64,000 bases of DNA from Asparagopsis taxiformis (taxonomy: Eukaryota; Rhodophyta; Florideophyceae; Bonnemaisoniales; Bonnemaisoniaceae). Location: the NCBI GenBank assembly GCA_030407315.1, contig JALQPE010000403.1, forward strand, positions 1-64,000. The letters run 5' to 3'. The position numbers and the translations under genes are program-made. Shown here piece by piece: positions 11,283 to 21,203 of the stretch; within the stretch, counting starts at the first letter, position 1, and each line of letters begins with the position of its first letter. Below the pieces are notes generated by a model. It had not been told where the DNA came from and made no database searches. It saw nothing but the letters and a program-made list of their open reading frames with translations.

Positions 11283-12142
11283 CGGGAATTCTAATCTAAC
11301 ATTCAACATCGTACCCGAAGTACAACCTCAACAATCTCCTCAGTTAATTTATATCGCTATATCACCAACAATAAACGGATATGATGCTGTCCATCAACTG
11401 TGATTCTATAGAATCACATTATAATGTGTTTAACCATAAAAATATAGTATGTGAGTGATCAAGTGGTACGAAACTTAGGACTGGGCACGTCAAAAGAGCT
11501 CTAGGGTAGGTAGGAGACTATAAACTGGTGCGATAAGATGGGTTTTCACCCACCACCGCCCGCGAACGTCACACCCGTCTCCGCACATGGCTTCGTGGCA
11601 TCTATATGCGGGCAGAGAGCGTCGTCCAAGGGGAAAACGTATTTTCCGTGATTCACTCGATGTGCCACCCAACCAACACCCACCCGTTTTCCACTGCACG
11701 TCCCATCACTTCAATGAATGAGACGACAATCGCCACACCAGTCCTTGCGCCAGGTATGCTGCTTCGCTTCGCGTATTATTCGACACACCCACTGATCCAT
11801 TACTCCTACACATACGATCTGTCGCACTGCCCTCTTCCCATTGCGCACGACTCGCAGTCACAGAGTATCATTCCTGCCAGCACTTCATCTCCATCTGATT
11901 ATATCGTCCCATACTCCCACCCCGATGCTCACCCTCTTACTTCCACCACATTATGACACACACCGTCACATCGTCCAGAACAAGAGACACGAGAACGTAT
12001 TTAACTTCTTTACCAGCGTAACTAAACCAAACTAATTTAGTGCAACTCTCCAAGGCATTCAGCCGCTACGACCAGCCGCTCCTCTACTTTCCAGCCTCTC
12101 TTTTCCCTCTAATATCGCCTTCGCTACCCTCTTTACAAACAT
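11283..12142. other. Right-arm segment without recognisable gene
   Basis: Mirror of 3383-4236. The overlapping palindromes recur at 11399-11428. Small frames differ from those of the left arm because of single-base indels, which argues against a conserved coding gene here. Confidence 0.4.
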
Positions 12143-12323
12143 GCAAGCCCAGAAATTCTAAAATTTCGGGCCCAAGAAAATTGCAAAAAAAACATCGATT
12201 TGGGAGGTCGAAAGTGCCGTACGGCACACCCCCATCTCAAAAACATGTTCACATGTGCATGTTTTTGAGAATAGCCCAAATTTTAATTCAATTCAGGTCG
12301 TCTAATTTGGCCACAACGGCCCC
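12143..12323 (-). repeat. Palindrome module, copy 4
   Basis: Mirror of copy 3, including the hairpin and GTGCCGTACGGCAC. It has one extra A in the poly-A tract next to CATCGATTTGGG. Confidence 0.8.
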
Positions 12324-13019
12324 AGAAGCCACCCTGTGCCCCGAGCGGCCCCTCCTTCCTCACTCTCCCACTACACCCATACTGTTAAACCGTTCCTGCC
12401 AGCCTCACCAATGCCTTCATCTCCACATCATATTCCTCTGCTCAGCTGGTCAACCTGGACGTCTAGTAGATGTACTCGTTGTCTTCGACATCCAGCATTG
12501 TAGGACAACACCGCGAAACCTACACCTACCGCGGAGCTCATCCATCAGCGGTAGACGTCCGATGAATGTCAGCCACTCAACCATTGCCCTCGAGCCTACC
12601 AAAAATTTGGACGTCTAGCCAGCAGTGATTGCTGCTCTGCTATCTCGGTCGGTTTCCGATGCATGTACATGCGTCGGAGTACGTCTGCGGTGGCAGTCCA
12701 AAAAGATGTGGACCAGTGGTACACCTGGGAAGTACTTCAACATGCAGCAGTAGCACCACCACACAGACACACACACAAATACACAGCATCGCACGGCTTG
12801 CACACCACGCCTCTGACTCAAGCGTCAATTGCGTGCTGCAGTGTGTGTGCGCCGTGCGGTAGCAGGATGAAAATGGTTGCAACCAGTGCCATCCTGCTGC
12901 CGGCCAGGCTGACTAACCACTCCGAAACTATATCATCTCGTCGTTACGGCAGCACGGTGCGCTCTCGCCTGATTCATTGCTGCAATGCGTGCAGGTGCGC
13001 AATACAAGACTAAGCTGAA
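12324..13019. other. Right-arm segment with GACGTC-type sites
   Basis: No gene recognised. Several GACGTCY sites flanked by related bases occur (for example ACGTCTAGTAGATG, AGACGTCCGATGAATG and GGACGTCTAGCC). A short CA-rich run lies near 12760-12785. The mirror is about 2508-3201. Confidence 0.4.
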
Positions 13020-13245
13020 ATGGACGTCCGATGGATGCCCGACTCAATTGAATTGCTGGCAAGCCCAGAAATTCTAAAATTTCGGGCCCAAGAAAATTGC
13101 AAAAAAACATCGATTTGGGAGGTCGAAAGTGCCGTACGGCACACCCCCATCTCAAAAACATGTTCACATGTGCATGTTTTTGAGAATAGCCCAAATTTTA
13201 ATTCAATTCAGGTCGTCTAATTTGGTCACAACGGCCCCAGAAACT
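13020..13245 (-). repeat. Palindrome module, copy 5
   Basis: Outermost copy on the right, immediately followed on its outer side by the decayed transposase. Contains the hairpin and GTGCCGTACGGCAC. Confidence 0.8.
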
Positions 13246-13249
13246 GGCC

Positions 13250-14731
13250 AGCGGCCCGACCGGGGCCATCATCGGCTTCTGCAAGTTCCAACTGCAAGCC
13301 ATTGTGCAGAGGCTCGAAGGAGAATATGTTGTGGGGTCTATTGACCCCTACAACTCCTATAAGGGACTGTTACTTGGTATAAGAGCGGTCATTTCGAGGA
13401 CAGAGTGTTGTTCGAGGACGGAGAGAGCTTCAAGAGGAGCAGTCGTAAGCTCCTGAGCGCTCTCTTGGCGTGCAGAGAGTGCATCATCGAGGGAGCGGGG
13501 CTGGTGTGGCGCGGTGGATTCAAGTTGAGTGGCCGGGATGTAGCAGCGGTGGCAGGGATGTGTGGTGGTAGTGCTGTTGCGAGTGCATGAGAGCTCTTTG
13601 GCCTCTGGAAAGTCGCAGCAATAATTGGCTAGGATGGGAAAGCATTGGCGGGCAGTTGCAGTGAGTCTGTGCAGGGGAACCCGGAAGAGAACGCGGTGGA
13701 TAGGGACGAAAACACTTTTTCGAGTGCTTTATGAAGAATATCAATTTTGCGAGCGCGACTAGCAGAACTAGAGGTTGTCGGCATTTCATCACCGAACAAG
13801 GCGTTGGACGAAGGGTTAACAATGTACGGAAGATACCCGACGATGGTGAGACCGGTACGGATGCAGTGGCGACGGAGGGGGCGGAGAAGTTGAGCAGTGT
13901 GACGTGTATGGGGTATGCGACGATTGCGGAGCTCTTGAGGCTTGTGCTGCTCTTGTCGGAGTACACTTGGAGGAGGCCGGCAAAGGAGGAAGGTGTGGGA
14001 TCAGTTTCCTCTGCCCATACGACCTGTGGATCTTCCGAGAGCTGCACGCGCTGTCTAGTAACCTGGTGCAGCGTTTTCGCGAATTCTGTGTGTAGGGGAT
14101 GAGAAAATATTGCGGTGCCGTCTGGGGCGGTCTGTGGGGAGGGGCGGAAGAGAGTATTTTGGTCGTTAGCCAGTGCTAACTGCCTGCGGAGCATGTCGAC
14201 TGGGTCGCGGAGGTACAGCTGCGCCGAGTACTTACCAGTTTTATCTGGAATGATGTGGCTCTTGTAACCTTCGGTGTGGAAATGTGTTTCGACCATGGAA
14301 GCAGTAACGTGGCGACATTCTGCTACGGTGCGAACGGCGCTGTTGAACTTTTCTAGGGAGAATGCGGGGTCTTGTAGGATGGTGATGACTTCGCTCACGC
14401 GGCCAGCGCCGGCCTTGTACTCGAGGGTTGTGAGGCTGGCGGCGAGGGATTGCACGAGGAGGTCTGCGCGGGAGGGGGTTGAGGTTGGTGGCAGTGGAGC
14501 GTCACAGGGTGAGTCGCTGGAGGAAGCACGACCAGATTCTGGGTCTGGGGAGCTGAGTTGCGGGGAATGATGGTCGCCGTTTCGAGCGGGCTCATGGGTG
14601 ACGGCAGGGACACGAGCGTTGTTGAAATGTTGGGGAGAGGGGTTGAAACGGTAGCGACATGTTCGCTCATGCAGCGCGAGCGCATAAGCATCTACGCAGT
14701 AGTAGAAGCACCCTTCATACTTGCATTCCAT
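13250..14731 (-). pseudogene. Plavaka/CACTA-like transposase remnant
   Basis: Starts (14731) with a C2H2-like finger, CKYEGCFYYCVDAYALALHE. A low-complexity Ser/Pro region follows, then YLRDPVDMLRRQLA, and a block reading LLQVYSDKSS and YPIHVTLLNF. That block resembles the SDKT...WPVYLTLGNI region of Plavaka-type transposases. Two frame changes follow: TGLTIVGYLPYIVNP (from about 13865) and then CFPILANYCCDFPEAKELSC with CHRCYIPATQLES (about 13660-13510). A last piece, NIFSFEPLHNGLQLELA, lies near 13340-13290. The order agrees with the family, so this is one gene broken by at least three frame changes and cut off at its 3' end by the palindrome. Other KDZ-type families share similar blocks, so the superfamily is not certain. 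Confidence 0.55.
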
Positions 14732-15313
14732 GTCGGGTTTTGACGCAAAGGGGAGAATTGCGAGCTGAACAGGGGAGACTGTGCCGTCCAGATGCGACCA
14801 ATTTTATTTTTGTGGAGCTTTCGAGACTTGGAATGTAACGTGTTCGTTCGTAGTTTTGTGGGTAGTAGTTTTGTGCTCACTCCAGCTGACATCCCAACGG
14901 TGGAATTTAACCGAGAGTTCAATCATTTCCAACTGTTACATCACATTGCGTGCTGGCAACGTGTGCATGGAAGGACGAACGACTGCCCTGGGACATGAAT
15001 TTTCAATTAATTCATTTGTAATAATAAACTTTTTTATTTCCGAACTTCGTGGAATCTGAATGTGCTTTACAGCGGATATGCCACGGATCATGTAAGGAAA
15101 GCAAATGGATTCTCATATATATGATTATATGTTTATATTTGTTGTTCTCGATCCGGATCTCATTGTTCGGGGAATCAGAGACCATGGCTTGGGCCATACT
15201 CAATCTCACTGCCGGCGATGATTTCGAGTATGCACAGCAAGACTTAAGCGGACGCAGAAAGCTGTCCGGTCGACGCCGCAGGCTCCACTCCGCCCTCATC
15301 ACCGACTGAGATT
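14732..15313. other. No gene recognised
   Basis: Short frames of up to 92 codons without recognisable similarity. A possible promoter or 5' region of the minus-strand transposase relic could lie in the first 200 bases, but no clear element stands out. Confidence 0.4.
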
Positions 15314-15447
15314 CTTTGACCGCCTTTGCTTTGTTTAGTGTAGAGGATGGAATGAAGTTACGTGCGCGAATCTTGATCAAGATTCGCGCACGTACCTTCG
15401 TTCCTTCGTTCCATCCTCTACACTAAACAAAGCAAAGGCGGTCAAAG
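15314..15447. repeat. 134-bp palindrome
   Basis: CTTTGACCGCC...GGATGGAA is mirrored by TTCCATCC...GGCGGTCAAAG. The central 36 bp (15359-15394) are perfect around TTGATCAA with no loop. The right half is about 8 bp longer because of a tandem CGTTCCTT duplication. The two halves are otherwise almost identical. It reads as a fold-back duplication of about 60 bp at a break, not a terminator. Confidence 0.9.
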
Positions 15448-15464
15448 GGAAGCGTGGAGTTTGA

Positions 15465-16620
15465 GTCTGACTATTTCCGTTTATGCGATATCTTTCCTTG
15501 GAAGCATGTTGACTCATGGTGTGTATTGAGCGGAGGATGGAAGAGAGGTACGTGAAGTTTGAAAGTATGCTGCGAGGGAAGGTTGGTTTTGAGTCTGACT
15601 GTTGTGGTTGATTCCAATGTTGTGTATATGATGCAGGAATGTTGATGACGGAAGGTAAGTTTCATTGAGTGCCAAGATGTGCTTTGCGAAGATATGGATT
15701 GCTGACTTTGATTATTCATTGCAAGGTTTTTGGATCATGGTTTGTATTGTGTGTAGGATGGATGAGAGGTACATTTGCGAGTTCTCAGGGTATGTAGCGA
15801 GGGAAACGTTGGTTTTCAATCTGACTGTTGCGATTGATTCCGATGTTGCGTAGGTGATGGAGGAATAGTGATGACGGAAGGTAAGTCACATTGGGCGCCC
15901 AGACCGGTTGTGCGAAGATGCGGAATGCTGACTACTTTTCTTGGCTACACGATTACGTGATTTATGGTTTTTATTGTGTGCAGGATGGAACAGGTAAGGT
16001 AAGTGTGCGAGTTTTGAAAGTAAGCAGCGAGGGAAGGTTAGTTTTGAGTCTGACTATTTCCGTTGATGCGATATTTTTCATTGGAAGCCTATTGAGTCAT
16101 GGTGTGTATTGTGTGGAGCGAAGGTAAGTGTGCGAGTTTTGAAAGTAAGCAGCGAGGGAAGGTTGGTTTTGGGTCTGACTGTTGTGGTTGATTCCGATAT
16201 TGTGTAGGTGATGCAGGAATGGTGATGACGGAAGGTAAGTTTCATTGAGCGCCAGGATGTGTTTTGCGAAGATATGGACTGCTGACTATGATTATTCATT
16301 GCAATTGCAAACCTTAAGGTTTTTGCATCATGGTTTGTATTGTGTGTAGGATGGATGAGAGGTAACTAAGGGAGTTTCTAGGATATCTGGCGTGGTAAGC
16401 GTTGCTTTTGAATCTGACTGTTGAGGTTGATGTTTTGTATGTGATGCAGGAGTGGTGAAACAGGAACGGCAGGACTCCAGGAGAGTGAAGAAGGGATCTA
16501 GGAAGATGGGGAATGAAGCTGTGAGGTGTTTCTGGTATGTGTATATTTTGGGGCATACGATAGAAGTGAGAGTGGGTTTCAAGTGGTGTAAGATTTTGCT
16601 GACCATGTTCGTGTTTGATG
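15465..16620 (+). repeat. Tandem array of microexon-like blocks
   Basis: Diverged repeat units of about 200 bp contain short blocks framed by AG upstream and GTA downstream. The GATGGAWGAGAG type (12 nt) occurs at 15536-15547, 15757-15768 and 16350-16361. The GAATRKTGATGACGGAAG type (18 nt) occurs at 15637-15654, 15863-15880 and 16217-16234, each followed by GTAAGT. Others lie at 15984-15993, 16119-16123 and 16450-16534. Intervals between blocks are roughly 80-125 bases. Upstream flanks read TATTGTGTGTAG or GATGCAG. These may be real alternating tiny exons, or a plain repeat that happens to contain splice-like words; transcript data are absent. Confidence 0.4.
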
Positions 16621-16811
16621 TCTTGATGATTTAATGGGCTGGGGTGATGTCGAGGAAAGCGGGATGGAATTAGGAAGGAGCGGATTTTTTGTAATCTAGG
16701 TCGTGAGGGTTCTTGAAGTATGTGCGGATGGTGGTGCATGGCGTTCGGATGGTAGGGAGAACGCGATAGTGAGGGAGATGGGTGATCGACGATATGCTGA
16801 CAGCTATTTCA

Positions 16812-16940
16812 TATTCTGGCTGGATACGTATTTCGTATTCTGGCTGGATACATATTCCGTATTCTGGCTGGATACGTATTTCCTATTCTAACCGGGTATT
16901 TATTTCCTATTCTGACCAGATATGTATTCCCTATTCTAGA
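16812..16940. repeat. 24-bp minisatellite
   Basis: About five to six head-to-tail units of the type TATTCTGGCTGGATACGTAT with a 24-bp period (unit starts 16812, 16836, 16860), degrading rightwards. The period is a multiple of three, so frames through it give octapeptide repeats with no functional meaning. Confidence 0.85.
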
Positions 16941-17062
16941 GAGACGTATTGTATACGAGCAGTTTCCTAAATGAGAGAATAAAATACGGTCCGATATGGG
17001 CCCTGAATTTACCATCCGCTGTAATTTCTTCCCTCCCGGTTTTTGCTGATATATTGTATACT

Positions 17063-17320
17063 GGATGTCGGGTCCTAGTATTCTGCCATATGTACTAGAG
17101 AAAGTGGATGTCGGGTCCTAGTATTCCGCCATATGTACTAGAGAAAGTGGATGTCGGGTCCTAGTATTCCGCCATATGTACTAGAGAAAGTGGATGTCGG
17201 GCCCTAGTATTCCGCCATATGTACTAGAGAAAGTGGATGTCGGGTCCTAGTATTCCGCCATATGTACTAGAGAAAGTGGATGTCGGGCCCTAGTATTCCG
17301 CCATATGTACTAGAGAAAGT
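17063..17320. repeat. 43-bp minisatellite, six copies
   Basis: Six tandem units of exactly 43 bp begin GGATGTCGGG and end TACTAGAGAAAGT (starts 17063, 17106, 17149, 17192, 17235, 17278), with only a few substitutions. The next period begins at 17321 with the related GGACGTCCGC. The array probably belongs to the subterminal region of the element on its left. Confidence 0.95.
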
Positions 17321-17440
17321 GGACGTCCGCATCCAAAAAATTTTATTTTTTTTTGGACGCGGACGTTCATTTGTTCTAGTAAATCTCGGGGCCGACTAGG
17401 ACCCGTACTAGAGAGACTGGACGTCCGCGTCCACTTCCGA
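17321..17440. repeat. GGACGTCC terminal-type motifs
   Basis: GGACGTCCGCATCC, a poly-A/poly-T tract, GGACGCGGACGTTC, CTAGTA and a final TGGACGTCCGCGTCC occur within 120 bases. Chromovirus pol sequence starts a few tens of bases later and lacks its 5' part, so this is probably where one element ends and has truncated the next. Confidence 0.45.
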
Positions 17441-17481
17441 AAACACAGACGTACGAGGAGGGGGAAGAGACGAATCCAAAC

Positions 17482-20400
17482 GTGGAGCCCCCGAAACGCC
17501 GCGAGCGTAACGCGGCCGCGAATCGGCCGAGCCGAACGTTCTCGGTTCGCCTGACGAAGTACACGCGTGTACCGGCGATGTCGCAACGGACCGTCAACGT
17601 GACGACGGACGCGACCGGACTCGTGTTCCTCGAACCGAAAGCGTCGGTGCAATTCCGGCATGGGCTGCGCATAGCCAACGGAGTGGTCGACGTAGGACCG
17701 AGAGAGACGTTCTTGATCATCGTGTCAAACTTCACAAAGAAGGACCGCGAATTGCCGAAAGGCGCGACGATTGCGTACGCGGTACGCTCCCCGTTGGGAA
17801 TCGTCCCAATCAAATGTGAGGGCGGCGAAGCCCTCGCGGAGGTTTTGAACCTACCGCTAGTCGACGCGACGACGCGGACAAATACGAACGGGTTGGGCGA
17901 CGAAACGCCAGACCCGTTGGTCAACGAAAAGGGGAACGACCCCGCCACGGATTGGCAGTCGACAATCGATTTGTCGCACCTCGACGACGAGGACTTACGA
18001 AAGCACATCAACGAGATGCTAGCCACACATTCGTCAATGTGGACGAGCGGACGCCTCGGCGAAATCAATGCTACGGAGCATCGAATCGAACTCGAACCGG
18101 GCACGCGACCCATACGTTCAATGCCCTATCGTCAGGGTCCGGCTCTACGTACGATAGCCGAGGAGCAGATCACGAAGATGCTCAACGAAGGGGTTATCGA
18201 ACCCGCGTCCAGCGAATGGGCGTCACCAATCGTGTTGGTGCCGAAGAAGGACGGATCCTTACGTTTCTGTGTCGACTACAGGCGTTTGAAACGCGAAAAC
18301 GATCGCCGATTCGTACCCGCTTCCTCGTATGGAAGATTGCCTCGATTCGTTGGGCGACGCCGCCATCTTCACGACACTCGATTGTAACGCCGGTTACTGG
18401 CAAGTGCCCGTCTCCGCCGAGGACCGTGATAAGACAACGTTTACGTCTTTCATGGGAACGTATCGCTACGTGCGAATGCCATTCGGGCTACGAAATGCCC
18501 CCGCTACGTTTCAGCGGACGTTGGACATCATCCTCTCCGGAGTACGTTGGCAATCGTGCCTTGTTTACTTAGACGACGTAATCGTCTTTTCGAAAGACCT
18601 CGAGTCTCACCTGGGTCACGTTGACCAGGTGCTTTCCCTGCTACGCGCAGCGGGAGTAATTACTCCCGCTGCGCGTAGCAGCGTTAACGTTAAAGCTCAC
18701 GAAGTGCTCGTTCTTTCAACCACGAGTTGACTACCTGGGGCACGTGATTACCCCAGGGAAGCTGCACGTCGCAGCTCGGAACAAGGAAGCCTTTCGTACG
18801 GCTACGTTCCCACGCGACAAGACGCAATGTCGATCGTTTTTGGGCGCGGCCAACGTTTACCGCCGCTTCGTAAAGGCGTATGCCGAAATCGCTCGGCCAC
18901 TCAACACGATGTTGAAGAAGGACGCTTCCCCCGATTGGACGAACCCAACGGACGCGCAAACGCATGCGTTCGAAACGTTGAAGACGATACTGGTGTCACC
19001 ACCAGTATTGCACCTTCCGGAGGCGGGACGTCTGTTCATGATCGATACCGACGCGTCGGCGTATCAGCTGGGAGCTACGTTGCTCCAGCAGCAGAACGAA
19101 GATAAGCCCAACGAATGGGTACCGATTGGGTACTGGTCGAAGACCCTTAACGAAACCGAACGTGGTTATTCGGCGACCGAGCGCGAGTGCTACTCCGTCG
19201 TCTGGGCGATAACGTCGCTCCGACCCTACGTAGAGGGTCAGCGGTTCACCGTACGTACGGACCACGAAGCCTTACGTTGGCTGATGACGTTGACGGACGC
19301 GTCCGGACGACTACTACGATGGAGGCTACGCGTTGCCGAATTCGATTTCGAAGTTACGTACAGGCCTGGGCGCGTGCACCAGGTACCTGACGCTTTATCA
19401 CGTGTGATATCTACGTATGACGACGGTCGACCCGTCGACGATGACGTACCATCGTACGGGGACGCGGTCCTCGTGACGACTCGCAGTCGTCGACAACCCA
19501 CACGAAATGGGCAAGGACGAACGACGTCCGTACGTAAAAAGGCAACGAATGCCAGGGGTCACGACGACCCGTCGAACGAGACTCGTGACGAACGGACACC
19601 AGCCACGACGGCTAGCCACGATGAACGCGAGTTCAACCGCGACGCGTCGCTCGATGACGTTCTTGACGAGGAACCGGATTTCCTCGACGAACAGCGCGCT
19701 GCTGAAGACGATTCGGCACGCGTGCCACCAGCTGACGTTCAGCTTCCCATTACGAGGGACGAGCTTATCGAAGCTCAACGCGAGGACGCGTTCTGTCAAA
19801 CGATACTGACACGACAGTCCGACACGCAGGACGCTGCATTCTTCGAAGGCCACGATGGCTTACTCCGACGCCGGAACCCTCACGACGAGGAACGTACACA
19901 AATCGTTGTGCCGGCTTCGTTACGGCCGCGGCTGCTGGAGTTAACGCACCACCGCGTCCTCGCTGGACACCCCGGACAAACGCGTATGTACTATACCCTA
20001 CGGAGGACGTACTACTGGCCCGCGATGGCCGCCGACATCCACGCAACGGTACGAAACTGCGTCGGATGTGCGAAGAACCGCGTGAAGCTTCGCAAACGGA
20101 CGAACCCGCTACGTTTATTTCCGGCTACGGAGCCGTTGCGAGACCTATGTATCGACATACTAGGTCCGCTTACGAAGACCACGCGTGGTAACCGATTTAT
20201 TCTTGTGATAACGGACCGCTTCACGAAGCTGACTAGAGTCGTACCTCTACGAAATATCGATTCCGCCAACGTGGCGAGCGCGTTCGTCAACGCGTGGGTC
20301 TTCTCGTATGGACCCCCACGGACGCTCATAAGCGATAACGGAAAGCAGTTCGCTGATAAGTTTTTCCAGCACGTCTGCAACGAAATCGGCGTGACGAACG

Positions 20401-21203
20401 TCTTTACGTCGACGTACCACCCCCAAACGAACGGACGGGCAGGTGGAGCGCTACAACAGGACGATCCTGGCGATGCTGCGCAATTACGTGAACGAAAACC
20501 AGAACGACTGGGATCGATACGCATCGGCGTTAACGTTTGCGTACAACACGCATGTGCATTCGAGCACGGGCACGACGCCCTTCGATTTGATTCTCACGAA
20601 TCCACCGCCACCGTTGGCGCTACACACGTCGGTAACGAACCGCGAACTACCCGACGGGGGAGGGCGAGCCACTTACGTGCGTGAGCTCGCCACAACGATG
20701 GATAACGCGTATCGAACGCTGACGGCCGCGCAGGCACGTTATAAACGAAATTTCGACAAACGAGTCCGTGTCTCGAATCGAAACATCCGCGCGGGAGAAT
20801 ACGTATTCATGGACCCGACGGACGGGACCACGAAGGGCACGAAGCTCGGCAAACACGCGTTGGGACCGTTCCGCGTACTACGTAACGACGTACGAACGTT
20901 CGTCATCCAACGAGGAGACGTAGTTGAACGTGTCAACTCGGACCGCGTTGCGTACGCGCCAACGCCGGCGAACGTGCCCCCGCCGGAGCCATACGATGCC
21001 ACCGAGGCAGACCTCGACAAGAACCGCGACGGTCCGGCGTATGTAGTAGACGACCTACTAAACCATCGCGTAACGATGACGGCACCCTAGACTTCCTCGT
21101 GAAGTGGGTCGGGTATCGTAACCCTACGTGGGAGCCCCGCCGGAACGTATCTGAAGAGAGCGTCTCTCGATACTTTGCACGCGTGCGACGAGCAACAACG
21201 TGA
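17482..21203 (+). pseudogene. pol: Chromovirus (Ty3/gypsy) pol, truncated and frameshifted (element A)
   Basis: Gag and the protease DTG region are absent. The sequence begins in the protease-RT linker. Reverse transcriptase: EWASPIVLVPKKDG and FCVDYRRLK, a frame change near 18300, then TTLDCNAGYWQ, MPFGLRNAPATFQ and YLDD (about 18570). RNase H: MIDTDASAYQLGA and VRTDHEALRWL. Integrase: HHRVLAGHPGQTRMYYTLRR with CVGCAKNR, then DILGP, SDNGKQF, a frame change at TYHPQTNGR (about 20440), and ERYNRTILAML. After 21060 another frame change gives a chromodomain, LVKWVGYRNPTWEPRRN, ending at 21203. A 42-bp palindrome at 18639-18680 also breaks the frame. Confidence 0.93.
18639..18680. repeat. 42-bp perfect palindrome inside reverse transcriptase
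   Basis: TGCTACGCGCAGCGGGAGTA followed by AT and its exact reverse complement, with no loop. Upstream the frame reads LSLLRAAGV; downstream, in another frame, TLKLTKCSFFQPRVDYLGH continues the RT domain. The excess is about 25 bases of inverted copy, which explains the loss of frame. Confidence 0.95.

Larger units (their letters stand above)
8419..13187. repeat. Right arm of 10.8-kb palindrome
   Basis: Reverse complement of 2340-7095 with a handful of 1-3-bp differences, separated from it by a 1323-bp spacer. The outermost part (module copy 5) resembles left-arm copy 3 more than its positional partner copy 2 in its first 50 bases, which hints at gene conversion among modules. Beyond 13250 the sequence becomes a minus-strand transposase relic, so the palindrome end has cut into that older gene. 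Confidence 0.95.

Noticed and set aside
17063..17320. CRISPR-like regular repeat
   Set aside because: Six 43-bp units are strictly head-to-tail with no unique spacers, in eukaryotic transposon DNA: a minisatellite.
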